Shown: positions 7,666 to 15,653, numbered from the stretch's first letter. The stretch is DNA of 26,964 nucleotides from Hyphomonadaceae bacterium UBA4763 (GCA_002403455.1 DHHV01000029.1:1-26964), one strand, 5' to 3'. Notes: generated by a model from the letters alone, not told the origin. A program made the numbers and translations.

Positions 7666-8832
7666 ATGCAATTCATTGATTTACACGCTCAACGCCAACG
7701 CCTTGGCGGCAAGATCGAAGCCGCCATTCAGCGGGTTCTCGACAGCGGCCAATTCATTCTTGGGCCCGAAATTGTACAACTTGAGCAGGACTTGGCGCAA
7801 TTTGCGGGCGCCAAACACGCTTTGACCTGCGCCAACGGCACCGATGCGCTGGCCCTCGCGCTGATGGCGATCAATGTGCAGGCAGGCGATGCGATTTTTT
7901 GCCCGTCCTTCAGTTTTTGCGCGACCGCCGAGATCATTCCCTGGTTTGGCGCGGAACCCGTTTTTGTCGACATCGATCGCCAGACTTATTTGATGGATGA
8001 AGCGCATCTCGATGCGACCATCGCCGCAACCTTGGCCGACAAGCGCCTGCGGCCTAAAGCAATCATTGGCGTCTGTTTATTTGGCCAAACGCCCGACTAC
8101 GCCACCCTGCGCCAGATCGCCGATCGTTATGGCCTCGCATTGATCGCCGACAATGCGCAAGGCTTTGGCGCGACGCGGCATGGCCGCCATCCCGCCGCCG
8201 ATGCGCATCTTGTCACCACCAGCTTTTATCCGGCCAAACCGTTGGGCTGCTATGGCGACGGCGGCGCGGTGCTGACCAATGATGCGGCGATGGCCGAGGT
8301 GATCGACAGTTTGCGCGTCCATGGCAAAGCGACCGCCGCCGATCTGCGCGGCCAAACCTTTGAGCACGATCCGAAATATCTCAATTTCCGCATTGGCATG
8401 AATTCACGATTGGACGCCCTTCAAGCCGCCATATTGCGCGAAAAGCTCGCCATCTTCGCCGACGAGATCGACGCCCGTCAGGACGTCGCTGATACTTACG
8501 CCCAGCGGTTGCGCGGTGTGGTATCGGGGATTCCAACACTGGCGAACGGGGCGCGCTCGACCTGGGCGCAATATACAATCGAGCATCCCGATCGCGATGC
8601 CTTGCGCAAGCACCTAGCAAGCCGGGGGATTCCAACAGCCGTCTATTATCCGGCCCCGCTGCACCGCAGCCCGGCCTTCGCCCATTACGGGCAAGGCCCC
8701 GGCGGCTTGCCGCATACGGATCATGCCGCTGAACGAGTGTTATCTTTGCCCATGCACGCGTATCTATCGGCAACCGACCAAAACGCCATCATCGAAGCAA
8801 TCGACGCTTTTCAACCAGATCGCCGTTTGTAA
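7666..8832 (+). CDS. DegT/DnrJ/EryC1/StrS family PLP-dependent sugar aminotransferase
   Basis: A 388-residue fold-type I aminotransferase acting on nucleotide-linked keto-sugars. Visible features are LDSGQFILGPEIVQLE (25-40), CANGTDALALAL (55-66) binding the PLP phosphate, the PLP-pyridine aspartate in IADNAQGFGA (D162), the Schiff-base lysine in TSFYPAKPLGCYGDGGA (K191), and the NSRLDALQAA and GIPTAVYYPAPLH segments typical of the WecE/ArnB/PglE group. Product sugar unknown. It lies 58 nt after the nucleotidyltransferase-like gene in the same direction and probably shares the transcript. With the glycosyltransferase upstream it suggests synthesis and transfer of an amino sugar, but dehydratase and epimerase genes are absent here. 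A terminator follows at 8890-8908. Confidence 0.9.
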   Translation: MQFIDLHAQRQRLGGKIEAAIQRVLDSGQFILGPEIVQLEQDLAQFAGAKHALTCANGTDALALALMAINVQAGDAIFCPSFSFCATAEIIPWFGAEPVFVDIDRQTYLMDEAHLDATIAATLADKRLRPKAIIGVCLFGQTPDYATLRQIADRYGLALIADNAQGFGATRHGRHPAADAHLVTTSFYPAKPLGCYGDGGAVLTNDAAMAEVIDSLRVHGKATAADLRGQTFEHDPKYLNFRIGMNSRLDALQAAILREKLAIFADEIDARQDVADTYAQRLRGVVSGIPTLANGARSTWAQYTIEHPDRDALRKHLASRGIPTAVYYPAPLHRSPAFAHYGQGPGGLPHTDHAAERVLSLPMHAYLSATDQNAIIEAIDAFQPDRRL

Positions 8833-8862
8833 ACGCCGCCGGTCAAATACCGCGTGGATCAA

Positions 8863-8892
8863 GCCGCCGCCCTTTTTCGCGCGGGCGGCGGT
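8863..8892. terminator. GC-rich hairpin between convergent aminotransferase and hup genes
   Basis: CCGCCGCCC (8864-8872) pairs perfectly with GGGCGGCGG (8883-8891) around a 10-nt loop, extendable by one G-T pair. It sits in the 75-nt spacer between genes that run toward each other, so it can act on both transcripts. No T-tract follows this stem directly. Confidence 0.5.
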
Positions 8893-8908
8893 CACTCTTG
8901 ACCTTTTT
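8890..8908 (+). terminator. Rho-independent terminator after the DegT gene
   Basis: GGTCA (8890-8894) and TGACC (8899-8903) form a 5-bp stem with a CTCT loop, followed at once by TTTTT (8904-8908). The stem shares two bases with the larger GC-rich hairpin just upstream. The short stem keeps confidence moderate. Confidence 0.55.
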
Positions 8909-9183
8909 CACCCGCCCAAAGCGTCTTTGAGCGATTTCCCGGGGCGAAACCGCGCCCGTTTGCCAGCCGGCACATGCATGGGCTCTTGCGTTCGCAGATT
9001 GCGCGCAACCCGCTCTTTGGTTTCGACAACGTCGAACACGCCAAAGCCGGCAATTCGTACTTCATCGTCGCCTTTGAGCGCTTCGAGGAGCGTGTCAAAC
9101 ACCGCCTCGACGGCCTCGGCCGCCTGCGCCGTTTTCAACCCTGTCCGTTTGGCAACCTGATCAGCAATATCACTCCGGTTCAT
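8908..9183 (-). CDS. hup: HU-family DNA-binding protein
   Basis: A 91-residue histone-like dimer that bends and compacts DNA. MNRSDIADQVAKRTGLK begins the alpha-helical body, IAGFGVFDVVE (44-54) is the saddle strand, and FRPGKSLKDAL closes the C-helix. The start at 9183 is fixed by a strong Shine-Dalgarno GGGGAGG ending 5 nt upstream; the frame stays open further upstream, but without such a signal. Placement after lon is the classic arrangement. One oddity: the arm has RNLRTQE (61-67), where most HU proteins have RNPxTG, so the DNA-intercalating proline (P63 in E. coli) is leucine and the arm Gly is Gln. DNA kinking may be altered. Confidence 0.93.
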   Translation of the reverse strand: MNRSDIADQVAKRTGLKTAQAAEAVEAVFDTLLEALKGDDEVRIAGFGVFDVVETKERVARNLRTQEPMHVPAGKRARFRPGKSLKDALGG

Positions 9184-9214
9184 TTTGGCCTCCCCAATTT
9201 GGCGTTTAGATAAA

Positions 9215-9267
9215 GCGCGGCTCAGGCATTCCTTTCGACGCGGGTCGAGTGCTACCTGAGTCCGCAC
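9215..9267 (-). other. Structured RNA element or terminator in the lon-hup spacer
   Basis: GCGCGG-CTCAGG (9215-9226) pairs with CCTGAG-T-CCGCAC (9255-9267) as 12 pairs with a single bulge. Inside the loop TCGAC (9235-9239) and GTCGA (9244-9248) form a second perfect stem around GCGG. The element starts about 20 nt after the lon stop. On the minus strand it is followed by TTTATCT, a poor T-tract, so it may be an attenuating 3' stem-loop or processing site rather than a full terminator. Confidence 0.5.
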
Positions 9268-9287
9268 CTTAAGCTAAGCCTTTCTTT

Positions 9288-11690
9288 TTAATGAGGGAAG
9301 CCGATTTCGTTATCCCGAAGGTCGTCCGAATGCGGAAATTTCAATTTTGCCTCTTCCTCTGCGCCCCAGGGGATCGGGGTCAAGGACCGCGTCAACGCCC
9401 GCGCCAAAACCTCTTCCACCGTCGCAACAGGGATGATCTTAAGCTGTTGTTTGACGTTCTCAGGTATTTCCGTCAAATCCTTCTCGTTCTCTTGTGGAAC
9501 CAGCACGATCTGTATGCCGCCGCGCAAGGCCGCCAATAACTTTTCTTTCAAACCGCCGATCGGCAGGACGCGACCGCGCAACGTCACCTCGCCGGTCATG
9601 GCGACATGACGGCTGACGGGCGCGCCCGTCAGCACCGAGACGATCGCGGTCACCATTGCAATGCCGGCCGACGGCCCATCTTTCGGCGTTGCGCCTTCGG
9701 GCACGTGCACATGGATGTCGGTTTTCGGGAACACGGCCGGCGACACGCCAAATTGCGGCGCCCGCGATTGCACATAGGCATGGGCGGCCTGGATCGATTC
9801 CTTCATGACGTCGCGAAGATTACCTGTCACCATCGTCCGACCGCGACCGGCCATCTGCACCGCTTCGATCGTCAAGAGATCGCCGCCGGTCTCCGTCCAT
9901 GCGAGCCCAGTGACGACGCCGATCTGATCTTCGCCATCGGCCTCGCCATAACGGAATTTCCGAATGCCGGCGAATTCGCCCAGATTAGCGGACGTAATTT
10001 GCACAGCTTCGGCCTTTTGCTGCGAAATTTTGCGGACCGTTTTGCGCGAAATATTGGCGATCTCGCGCTCAAGATTGCGCACGCCCGCCTCGCGGGTATA
10101 ATACCGCACGAGATCAATCAACGCGGTATCTTCGATCGTGAGCTCGCCGTCTTTGACGCCATGCGCCTCATATTGCTTCGGGATCAGATGGCGCCGGGCA
10201 ATGCCGAGCTTTTCTTCTTCCGTATAGCCCGCAATGCGGATGACCTCCATGCGGTCGAGCAAAGGCTGCGGCATGTTCAAGCTGTTAGCCGTCGTGATGA
10301 ACATCACGTCCGACAAATCGTAATCCAGCTCGAGATAATGGTCATTGAAGGTCGAGTTCTGTTCAGGATCAAGCACTTCAAGCAACGCTGCTGAGGGATC
10401 GCCGCGATAATCAAAGCCCATTTTGTCGATTTCATCGAGCAAGAACAGCGGGTTGCCGCTTTTGGCCTTCTTCAGCGATTGGATAATGCGCCCCGGCATT
10501 GAGCCAATATAGGTGCGACGGTGACCGCGAATTTCGGCCTCGTCGCGCACCCCGCCTAACGAGACGCGCACGAAATCACGCCCGGTCGCCCGCGCGATCG
10601 ATTTGGCCAGCGAGGTTTTGCCAACGCCCGGCGGCCCGACCAAGCACAGGATAGGCCCGCGCATTTTATCGGTGCGGATCTGTACGGCGAGATATTCCAG
10701 AATGCGTTCTTTGACCTTTTCCAGGCCATAATGATCGTCATCCAGAACGGTCTCGGCGGCGCTCAAATCCTTGCTGAGCGTCTTTTTCGCGCCCCAGGGA
10801 AGCGTCAAAATCCAGTCAAGGTAATTGCGCACCACCGTCGATTCGGCCGACATTGGGCTCATCTGCCGCAATTTTTTCAGCTCGGCCTCGGCCTTGGCGC
10901 GCGCTTCCTTTGGCAAAGGCGCGCTGGCGATGCGTTCTTCGAGTTCTTTCAACTCATCGCGCAATTCATCATTTTCACCGAGCTCGCGCTGGATCGCCTT
11001 CATCTGCTCGTTGAGGTAATATTCGCGCTGGGTCTTTTCCATTTGGCGGCGCACGCGGCTGCGAATTTTGCGTTCGACCTGCAAAACGCCGATTTCGCCT
11101 TCCATCAGCCCGAAGACGCGCTCCAGTCGCTCGGTGACGTCGGTCAATTCGAGCACGGCCTGCTTGTCCGGCAATTTGGCGGCGACTTGCGAGGCAACGG
11201 CATCCGCCAGCCGGCCAAGATCGGAGATTTGCGCCAAGCCCGCGATCGTCTCCGGCGCAATCTTGCGGTTGAGCTTGGCGTAGGCTTCAAATTGCTCGAC
11301 CACGGCCCGCGCCAAGGCGGCGCTGTCATCGGCTGCAGCGGGAACGTCTTCGACCTGCTCGCACTCGGCTTCGAAATAGGGGTCGGTTTTGACGTAGCCA
11401 ACGATGCGGGCGCGGGCGACGCCCTCGACCAGCACTTTCACCGTGCCGTCCGGCAATTGCACCATTTGCAGAATTTTGGCGACCGAACCGACCGTGAAAA
11501 GCTCTTCGGCTTCCGGTTCATCGGCGGCCGGGTCCTTCTGCGCAACCAATAATAATTGCTTTTCGGCCGAGGCGACTTTTTGCAGGGCCTTTACCGACTT
11601 CTCGCGACCGACAAACAACGAGACGGGGATTCCAGGAAACACGACGATGTCCCGTAGCGGCAACACCGGCAATGTAACGAGATTTGGCAT
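9288..11690 (-). CDS. lon: ATP-dependent protease Lon (La)
   Basis: A cytoplasmic AAA+ serine protease of 800 residues that degrades misfolded and selected regulatory proteins. In order: N-domain from LPVLPLRDIVVFPG, a coiled-coil with the REYYLNEQMKAIQRELG segment, AAA+ module with Walker A GPPGVGKT (near 350-358) and Walker B LFLLDEIDK, and a C-terminal protease domain with the Ser-Lys dyad S674 (PKDGPSAG) and K717 (GGLKEK), spaced 43 as in E. coli. I chose the ATG at 11690, with GGAG 6 nt upstream, over an in-frame start 25 codons earlier. It follows clpX by 283 nt, so it probably has its own promoter, but I saw no convincing heat-shock box there. Confidence 0.97.
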   Translation of the reverse strand: MPNLVTLPVLPLRDIVVFPGIPVSLFVGREKSVKALQKVASAEKQLLLVAQKDPAADEPEAEELFTVGSVAKILQMVQLPDGTVKVLVEGVARARIVGYVKTDPYFEAECEQVEDVPAAADDSAALARAVVEQFEAYAKLNRKIAPETIAGLAQISDLGRLADAVASQVAAKLPDKQAVLELTDVTERLERVFGLMEGEIGVLQVERKIRSRVRRQMEKTQREYYLNEQMKAIQRELGENDELRDELKELEERIASAPLPKEARAKAEAELKKLRQMSPMSAESTVVRNYLDWILTLPWGAKKTLSKDLSAAETVLDDDHYGLEKVKERILEYLAVQIRTDKMRGPILCLVGPPGVGKTSLAKSIARATGRDFVRVSLGGVRDEAEIRGHRRTYIGSMPGRIIQSLKKAKSGNPLFLLDEIDKMGFDYRGDPSAALLEVLDPEQNSTFNDHYLELDYDLSDVMFITTANSLNMPQPLLDRMEVIRIAGYTEEEKLGIARRHLIPKQYEAHGVKDGELTIEDTALIDLVRYYTREAGVRNLEREIANISRKTVRKISQQKAEAVQITSANLGEFAGIRKFRYGEADGEDQIGVVTGLAWTETGGDLLTIEAVQMAGRGRTMVTGNLRDVMKESIQAAHAYVQSRAPQFGVSPAVFPKTDIHVHVPEGATPKDGPSAGIAMVTAIVSVLTGAPVSRHVAMTGEVTLRGRVLPIGGLKEKLLAALRGGIQIVLVPQENEKDLTEIPENVKQQLKIIPVATVEEVLARALTRSLTPIPWGAEEEAKLKFPHSDDLRDNEIGFPH

Positions 11691-11973
11691 AGTTTGCTCC
11701 AACGAGGGCCCATCCAGGCGCCCTCGGCTGCGAAGGCCGGTCGGAATGGACCAGCCACCTGCCAACCGATGTGGCCAATTGCGTCGCCGGGTTCAAGTCG
11801 CTGGGCCGAAATATCCGACAGCGGCTCATGAAACCTCTTAACATGCCGGCGGAACGCCAAGCAACGCGGCGACAATCGATATTGGCGCATAGATCAAAGG
11901 AACGCCGTCACAGCGTTTTCACTGTATTTTTCTGTCAAGAACTCGAAAAAGTCGAACCGGCGATGTCAGCTGA

Positions 11974-13248
11974 TCAGGACGCCGTTGCGCCTTTGTCATT
12001 GCGGCGTTCAGAATAGATCAATAAGGGCGCGCCGCGCCCTTCGATCACTTCGCCGTTGATCACGACTTCTTCGACACCATTCAGGCCCGGCAGGTCAAAC
12101 ATGGTTTCGAGCAACACCCCTTCCAGGATCGAGCGGAGGCCGCGAGCGCCGGTTTTCCGCGCGATCGCACGCCGTGCGACAACGCGCAGCGCCTCATCAG
12201 TGAAGGTCAACCGCACGCCTTCCATGTCGAACAACTTTTGATATTGCTTGACCATGGCGTTTTTCGGCTCAACGAGTATCTGCACTAACGCTGCTTCATC
12301 AAGGTCTTCGAGTGTCGCAATGACCGGCAAGCGCCCGATGAATTCCGGAATCAGCCCGAATTTCAACAGATCGTCCGGTTCCAATTCGCGCAGCACGTCG
12401 CCCTGACGGCGGTCATCGGGGTCTTTGACGGTGGCGCCAAAGCCGATCGAGGTGCCCTTGCCGCGGCTCGCAATGATTTTCTCCAACCCCGCAAAGGCGC
12501 CGCCGCAGATGAACAAGATATTGGTCGTGTCGACCTGCAAAAATTCTTGTTGCGGATGCTTGCGCCCGCCCTGCGGCGGCACGCTGGCTATGGTGCCTTC
12601 CATGATTTTCAGCAGCGCCTGCTGAACCCCTTCGCCTGACACATCGCGCGTGATGGAAGGATTATCCGATTTGCGGCTGATTTTATCGACTTCGTCAATA
12701 TAAACGATGCCGCGCTGGGCGCGCTCGACGCTATAATCGGCCGCTTGAAGCAATTTCAAGATAATGTTTTCGACGTCCTCGCCGACATAACCGGCTTCCG
12801 TCAGAGTCGTCGCATCCGACATCGTGAACGGCACGTCGATGATGCGGGCCAGCGTTTGGGCGAGCAAGGTCTTGCCGCACCCGGTCGGTCCAACCAACAA
12901 GATATTGGACTTGGAGAGCTCCACCTCGCCGCTGCGACTGGCGTGGTTCAAGCGCTTGTAATGATTATGCACGGCAACCGCGAGCACGCGCTTGGCGTGA
13001 TCTTGGCCGATCACATAATCGTCCAGCACCGACTTGATCTCGCGCGGAGTCGGCACGCCGCCATTCTTCGTTGGTTTGAGCGCCGCTTTGTTCTCTTCGC
13101 GGATGATATCCATGCACAATTCGACGCATTCATCACAGATGAAGACCGTCGGACCGGCGATAAGTTTGCGCACTTCGTGCTGGCTCTTGCCGCAAAACGA
13201 GCAATAGAGCGTATTCTTCGAGTCGCCGCCTGAAGCGCTTTTCGTCAT
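11974..13248 (-). CDS. clpX: ATP-dependent Clp protease ATP-binding subunit ClpX
   Basis: The AAA+ unfoldase that feeds substrates to ClpP. At 424 residues it has the E. coli length. It has an N-terminal zinc-binding domain (CSFC, C16/C19; CDEC, C38/C41), Walker A GPTGCGKT (120-127), the pore loop GYVG (153-156), Walker B IVYIDE (181-186), the IGF loop (IGFG) that docks on ClpP, and sensor-2 GARGLRS. The ATG at 13248 has GGGAG 5 nt upstream, which is preferred over an in-frame start 8 codons earlier. The 326-nt leader region carries an RpoH-type promoter at 13375-13403, so clpX can be transcribed apart from clpP. Confidence 0.97.
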   Translation of the reverse strand: MTKSASGGDSKNTLYCSFCGKSQHEVRKLIAGPTVFICDECVELCMDIIREENKAALKPTKNGGVPTPREIKSVLDDYVIGQDHAKRVLAVAVHNHYKRLNHASRSGEVELSKSNILLVGPTGCGKTLLAQTLARIIDVPFTMSDATTLTEAGYVGEDVENIILKLLQAADYSVERAQRGIVYIDEVDKISRKSDNPSITRDVSGEGVQQALLKIMEGTIASVPPQGGRKHPQQEFLQVDTTNILFICGGAFAGLEKIIASRGKGTSIGFGATVKDPDDRRQGDVLRELEPDDLLKFGLIPEFIGRLPVIATLEDLDEAALVQILVEPKNAMVKQYQKLFDMEGVRLTFTDEALRVVARRAIARKTGARGLRSILEGVLLETMFDLPGLNGVEEVVINGEVIEGRGAPLLIYSERRNDKGATAS

Positions 13249-13574
13249 TGTTGCTCCCACGCAAACCGACACACCCTGCCGGTCTGCGATTTCCGCGCCG
13301 CTCCGGATCGGCCTCGTCCGAAAACGGCAGCAAAAACGTCCAACGCCTCAAGAGGAGGCCTTGGCGTCCGTTTCACATAAGCGACGCCAGCATTGGCGCC
13401 AAGACCTTGCCAAATTCTTGCCGAACTTGGCGGACTTCAAAAGTCCACCCCGCATTGGATCACAGCTGCGCTTCTGACGCAATGCTTGCGGCTAAGTCTG
13501 CTTCATCCCATCGCGAGTCGCGCAGAAGAATGAGGCGATTCATCTGCTGATCGCCGCCATGGCCGCGCGCGAAG
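13249..13574. other. Non-coding spacer between clpP and clpX
   Basis: This is the only stretch over 300 bases without a gene. It holds the clpX Shine-Dalgarno (13254-13258), the putative heat-shock promoter (13375-13403), a 6-bp hairpin GGACTT-CAA-AAGTCC (13432-13446), and a weaker GCCTC/GAGGC hairpin in the presumed clpX leader around 13344-13358. I see no small gene with a credible start and no tRNA. Confidence 0.6.
13375..13403 (-). promoter_or_regulatory. Putative RpoH (heat-shock) promoter of clpX
   Basis: On the minus strand CTTG (13403-13400), an 18-nt spacer, then CTTATGT (13381-13375) matches the alphaproteobacterial heat-shock form CTTG-N17/18-CYTATNT at every defined position. Transcription would start near 13365, leaving a leader of about 117 nt before the clpX ATG. 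Part of the spacer, CGCCAGCATTGGCG (13385-13398), is itself an inverted repeat. Confidence 0.65.
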
Positions 13575-14198
13575 TTATTTCGGCGCCTCGGTCAAAGCGC
13601 GTTTTTCAAAGACCTGATCAACCAGGCCAAATGCTTTGGCTTCTTCGGCTGTCATGAAATGGTCGCGGTCGAGCGTGCGCTCGATCACGTCATAGGTTTG
13701 GCCGGTGTGCTTGACGTAGATCTCGTTGAGCCGCTTTTTGGTGGCGATGATGTCTTCGGCGTGGCGAGCGATGTCAGAGGCCTGGCCGCGGAACCCGCCC
13801 GAAGGCTGATGGACCATCACCCGCGCATTTGGCAAGCAAATCCGCATGGACGGCGCGCCCGCCGCCAGCAGCAGCGAGCCCATCGACGCCGCCTGCCCGA
13901 TGCACACGGTCGACACGGGCGAGCGGATATATTGCATCGTGTCATAGATCGCGAGGCCCGAGCTGACGACGCCGCCCGGCGAATTGATATACATGGAGAT
14001 TTCGCGCTTCGGATTTTCCGATTCGAGGAACAGCAATTGCGCGGTCACGAGGCTCGCGACCGAATCCTCGATCGGGCCGACCACGAACACAATCCGCTCT
14101 TTCAGCAACCGCGAAAAGATGTCGTAGGCGCGTTCGCCCCGGCTGGTTTGCTCGACCACCATCGGCACGAGATTAAACATCGTCATCGGGTCGGTCAT
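13575..14198 (-). CDS. clpP: ATP-dependent Clp protease proteolytic subunit ClpP
   Basis: The serine peptidase that forms the double-heptamer chamber used by ClpX and ClpA. The 207-residue protein has the catalytic triad S105 (GQAASMGS), H130 (VMVHQPSGG) and D179 (LDRDHFM), each offset by 7 from the E. coli positions, and the hydrophobic-groove segment ERIVFVVGPI. I chose the ATG at 14198 because AAGGAT lies 6 nt upstream. A GTG seven codons earlier is possible but has no such signal, and the peptide between the two would be an atypical lysine-rich extension. It sits between tig and clpX; the tig-clpP spacer contains a row of hairpins. Confidence 0.96.
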   Translation of the reverse strand: MTDPMTMFNLVPMVVEQTSRGERAYDIFSRLLKERIVFVVGPIEDSVASLVTAQLLFLESENPKREISMYINSPGGVVSSGLAIYDTMQYIRSPVSTVCIGQAASMGSLLLAAGAPSMRICLPNARVMVHQPSGGFRGQASDIARHAEDIIATKKRLNEIYVKHTGQTYDVIERTLDRDHFMTAEEAKAFGLVDQVFEKRALTEAPK

Positions 14199-14234
14199 CG
14201 AACTATCCTTTTTGGCCACTCACGCGCATGCGAC

Positions 14235-14291
14235 GGGCATTTTTCGCCCATGCCATTAGAGATGGCGCTTTCTGGTCCGAAAAGAAAGCGC
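14235..14291 (-). other. Row of three hairpins in the tig-clpP spacer
   Basis: Three adjacent inverted repeats fill the middle of the 123-nt spacer: GGGC/GCCC (14235-14249), GCCAT/ATGGC (14252-14266) and a perfect 9-bp GCGCTTTCT/AGAAAGCGC with a 9-nt loop (14265-14291). The second and third overlap by two bases, so they compete. No T-tract follows the 9-bp stem on the minus strand. It could be a terminator for tig, a processing or stability element, or a regulatory leader for clpP. Confidence 0.5.
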
Positions 14292-14321
14292 TGCGATCGG
14301 ACGCAATCGCGGTTTTTTCGG

Positions 14322-15653
14322 TTAAGCCGGATCCTCGGCGAACAATTCGTCTTTGGGAACCAGACGATCGGTCAAGGTCGAGCTCGCAATCACCGAGTCA
14401 ACTACCTTTTCCTCGAAGATCGGCGCGCGCAATTGCGCCAAAGCTTCAGGGTTTTTTCGATAAAAATCAACAATCTTCTTTTCCTGGCCCGGATATTGCC
14501 GGGCCTGCGCGCTCATCGCTTGGGCAACCTCGTCATTGGTCACCATGACGCCGCGGCGTTGACCGATCTCGGCCAGCACAAGTCCCAGCCGAACCCGCCG
14601 CTCGGCAATCTTGCGATATTCGCTTTGCAGCGTCGCTTCGTCCTTGTCTTGGTCTTCCGGCGCGATTTCGCCGCGATCGAGGTCGGCTTTGATTTGCGCC
14701 CAAATCTGCTGGAACTCGGCCTCCACCATGCGGCCGGGCAGGTCAAAGCTATGGGCGCCGTCCAAATGGTCGAGCAGTTTGCGCTTCAGCTTCAATCGCG
14801 ATTGCGCTTTGCGCTCATTGTCGATCTTGCGTCGCATCGCGTCGCGCAGATCGCCGATATTTGGGAAGCCGAACCGGCTAGCAAAGGCGTCGTCAAATTC
14901 AGCCGCCACCGGCGATTTGACCTCTTTCACCGTCACCGAAAAAACAGCGTCCTTGCCGGCAAGATGGGCGCTCGGATAATCCGTTGGAAACGTGACCTCG
15001 ACGCGGCGCTCTTCACCCGCCGCAGCGCCCGTCAATTGGGCCTCAAAACCCGGAATGAACGAGCCCGATCCCAATACAAGCGGCGCGCCCTCGGCCTTGC
15101 CGCCCTGGAATTCTTCGCCGTCGATCGATCCAACGAAATCGAGGATCAATTGATCCCCCTCCTCGGCGGCGCCGTCTTTCCCGGCATAGGTCTTGGCGGC
15201 GTCCGCCAATTCCTGCAGGCCGGCGACAATGTCTTCTTCTTCCACCGGCGTCACCAGCCGCTCAAACGACAAGCCTGCCAGCTCGGCGAGTTCAATGGTC
15301 GGCATGACGTCGACATGCATGTGAAATTGCAAATCGATTTCGCCGGCCGCCACTTTTTGCGGATCGGATTCCAAATGCACGCTGGGCGTCATCGCCGGGC
15401 GGAGGTTCTCGCGCTTGATCGCCGCGTCCGTATGTTCTTGCACCGCATTTTCGATGATCTCGCCCATCAAAGAGGCGCCATACATCCGCTTCAGAAAGCT
15501 CAACGGCGCCATGCCTTTGCGAAAGCCCTTCAGCTGCAATTGCGGGCGCATCTCGACCAATTTGGCGTCTAATTTCGCCTGCAGATCAGCTTTGGGAACG
15601 ATCACCTGCAGCACCCGGCTCAAACCCTCGGATGCCAATTGCGTGCACTGCAT
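14322..15653 (-). CDS. tig: Trigger factor, ribosome-associated chaperone and prolyl isomerase
   Basis: The first chaperone to meet nascent chains. The 443-residue protein has the ribosome-docking signature GFRKG (43-47) in its N-domain, an FKBP-type PPIase domain (about 155-245, with VLGSGSFIPGFEAQL), and a long helical C-terminal substrate-binding domain. The ATG at 15653 is chosen for its GAGG 5 nt upstream; an in-frame ATG 14 codons earlier has none and adds an atypical stretch. It heads the tig-clpP-clpX-lon-hup block. No tRNA-Leu gene is seen upstream, although one occurs there in some alphaproteobacteria. Confidence 0.95.
   Translation of the reverse strand: MQCTQLASEGLSRVLQVIVPKADLQAKLDAKLVEMRPQLQLKGFRKGMAPLSFLKRMYGASLMGEIIENAVQEHTDAAIKRENLRPAMTPSVHLESDPQKVAAGEIDLQFHMHVDVMPTIELAELAGLSFERLVTPVEEEDIVAGLQELADAAKTYAGKDGAAEEGDQLILDFVGSIDGEEFQGGKAEGAPLVLGSGSFIPGFEAQLTGAAAGEERRVEVTFPTDYPSAHLAGKDAVFSVTVKEVKSPVAAEFDDAFASRFGFPNIGDLRDAMRRKIDNERKAQSRLKLKRKLLDHLDGAHSFDLPGRMVEAEFQQIWAQIKADLDRGEIAPEDQDKDEATLQSEYRKIAERRVRLGLVLAEIGQRRGVMVTNDEVAQAMSAQARQYPGQEKKIVDFYRKNPEALAQLRAPIFEEKVVDSVIASSTLTDRLVPKDELFAEDPA

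Noticed and set aside
7604..7825. Short open frame starting TTG at 7604 and overlapping the DegT gene start
   Set aside because: It has no family similarity and a weak start, and most of it lies inside the DegT coding frame, which begins properly at 7666.
11910..11925. Hairpin ACAGCG-TTTT-CACTGT followed by ATTTTT on the plus strand
   Set aside because: It looks like a plus-strand terminator, but no gene is transcribed rightward here; clpX and lon both run left. It was treated as chance.
11691..11973. Heat-shock promoter for lon
   Set aside because: Each CTTG on the minus strand was checked for a CYTATNT box 17-18 nt downstream and none fitted. A perfect TTGACA (plus-strand positions 11932-11937) lacks a -10 partner.
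13659..15572. 637-residue open frame on the plus strand across clpP and tig
   Set aside because: It is antisense to two unmistakable genes, is rich in Arg, His and Gln without any motif, and has no ribosome site. Long antisense frames are expected at this GC content.
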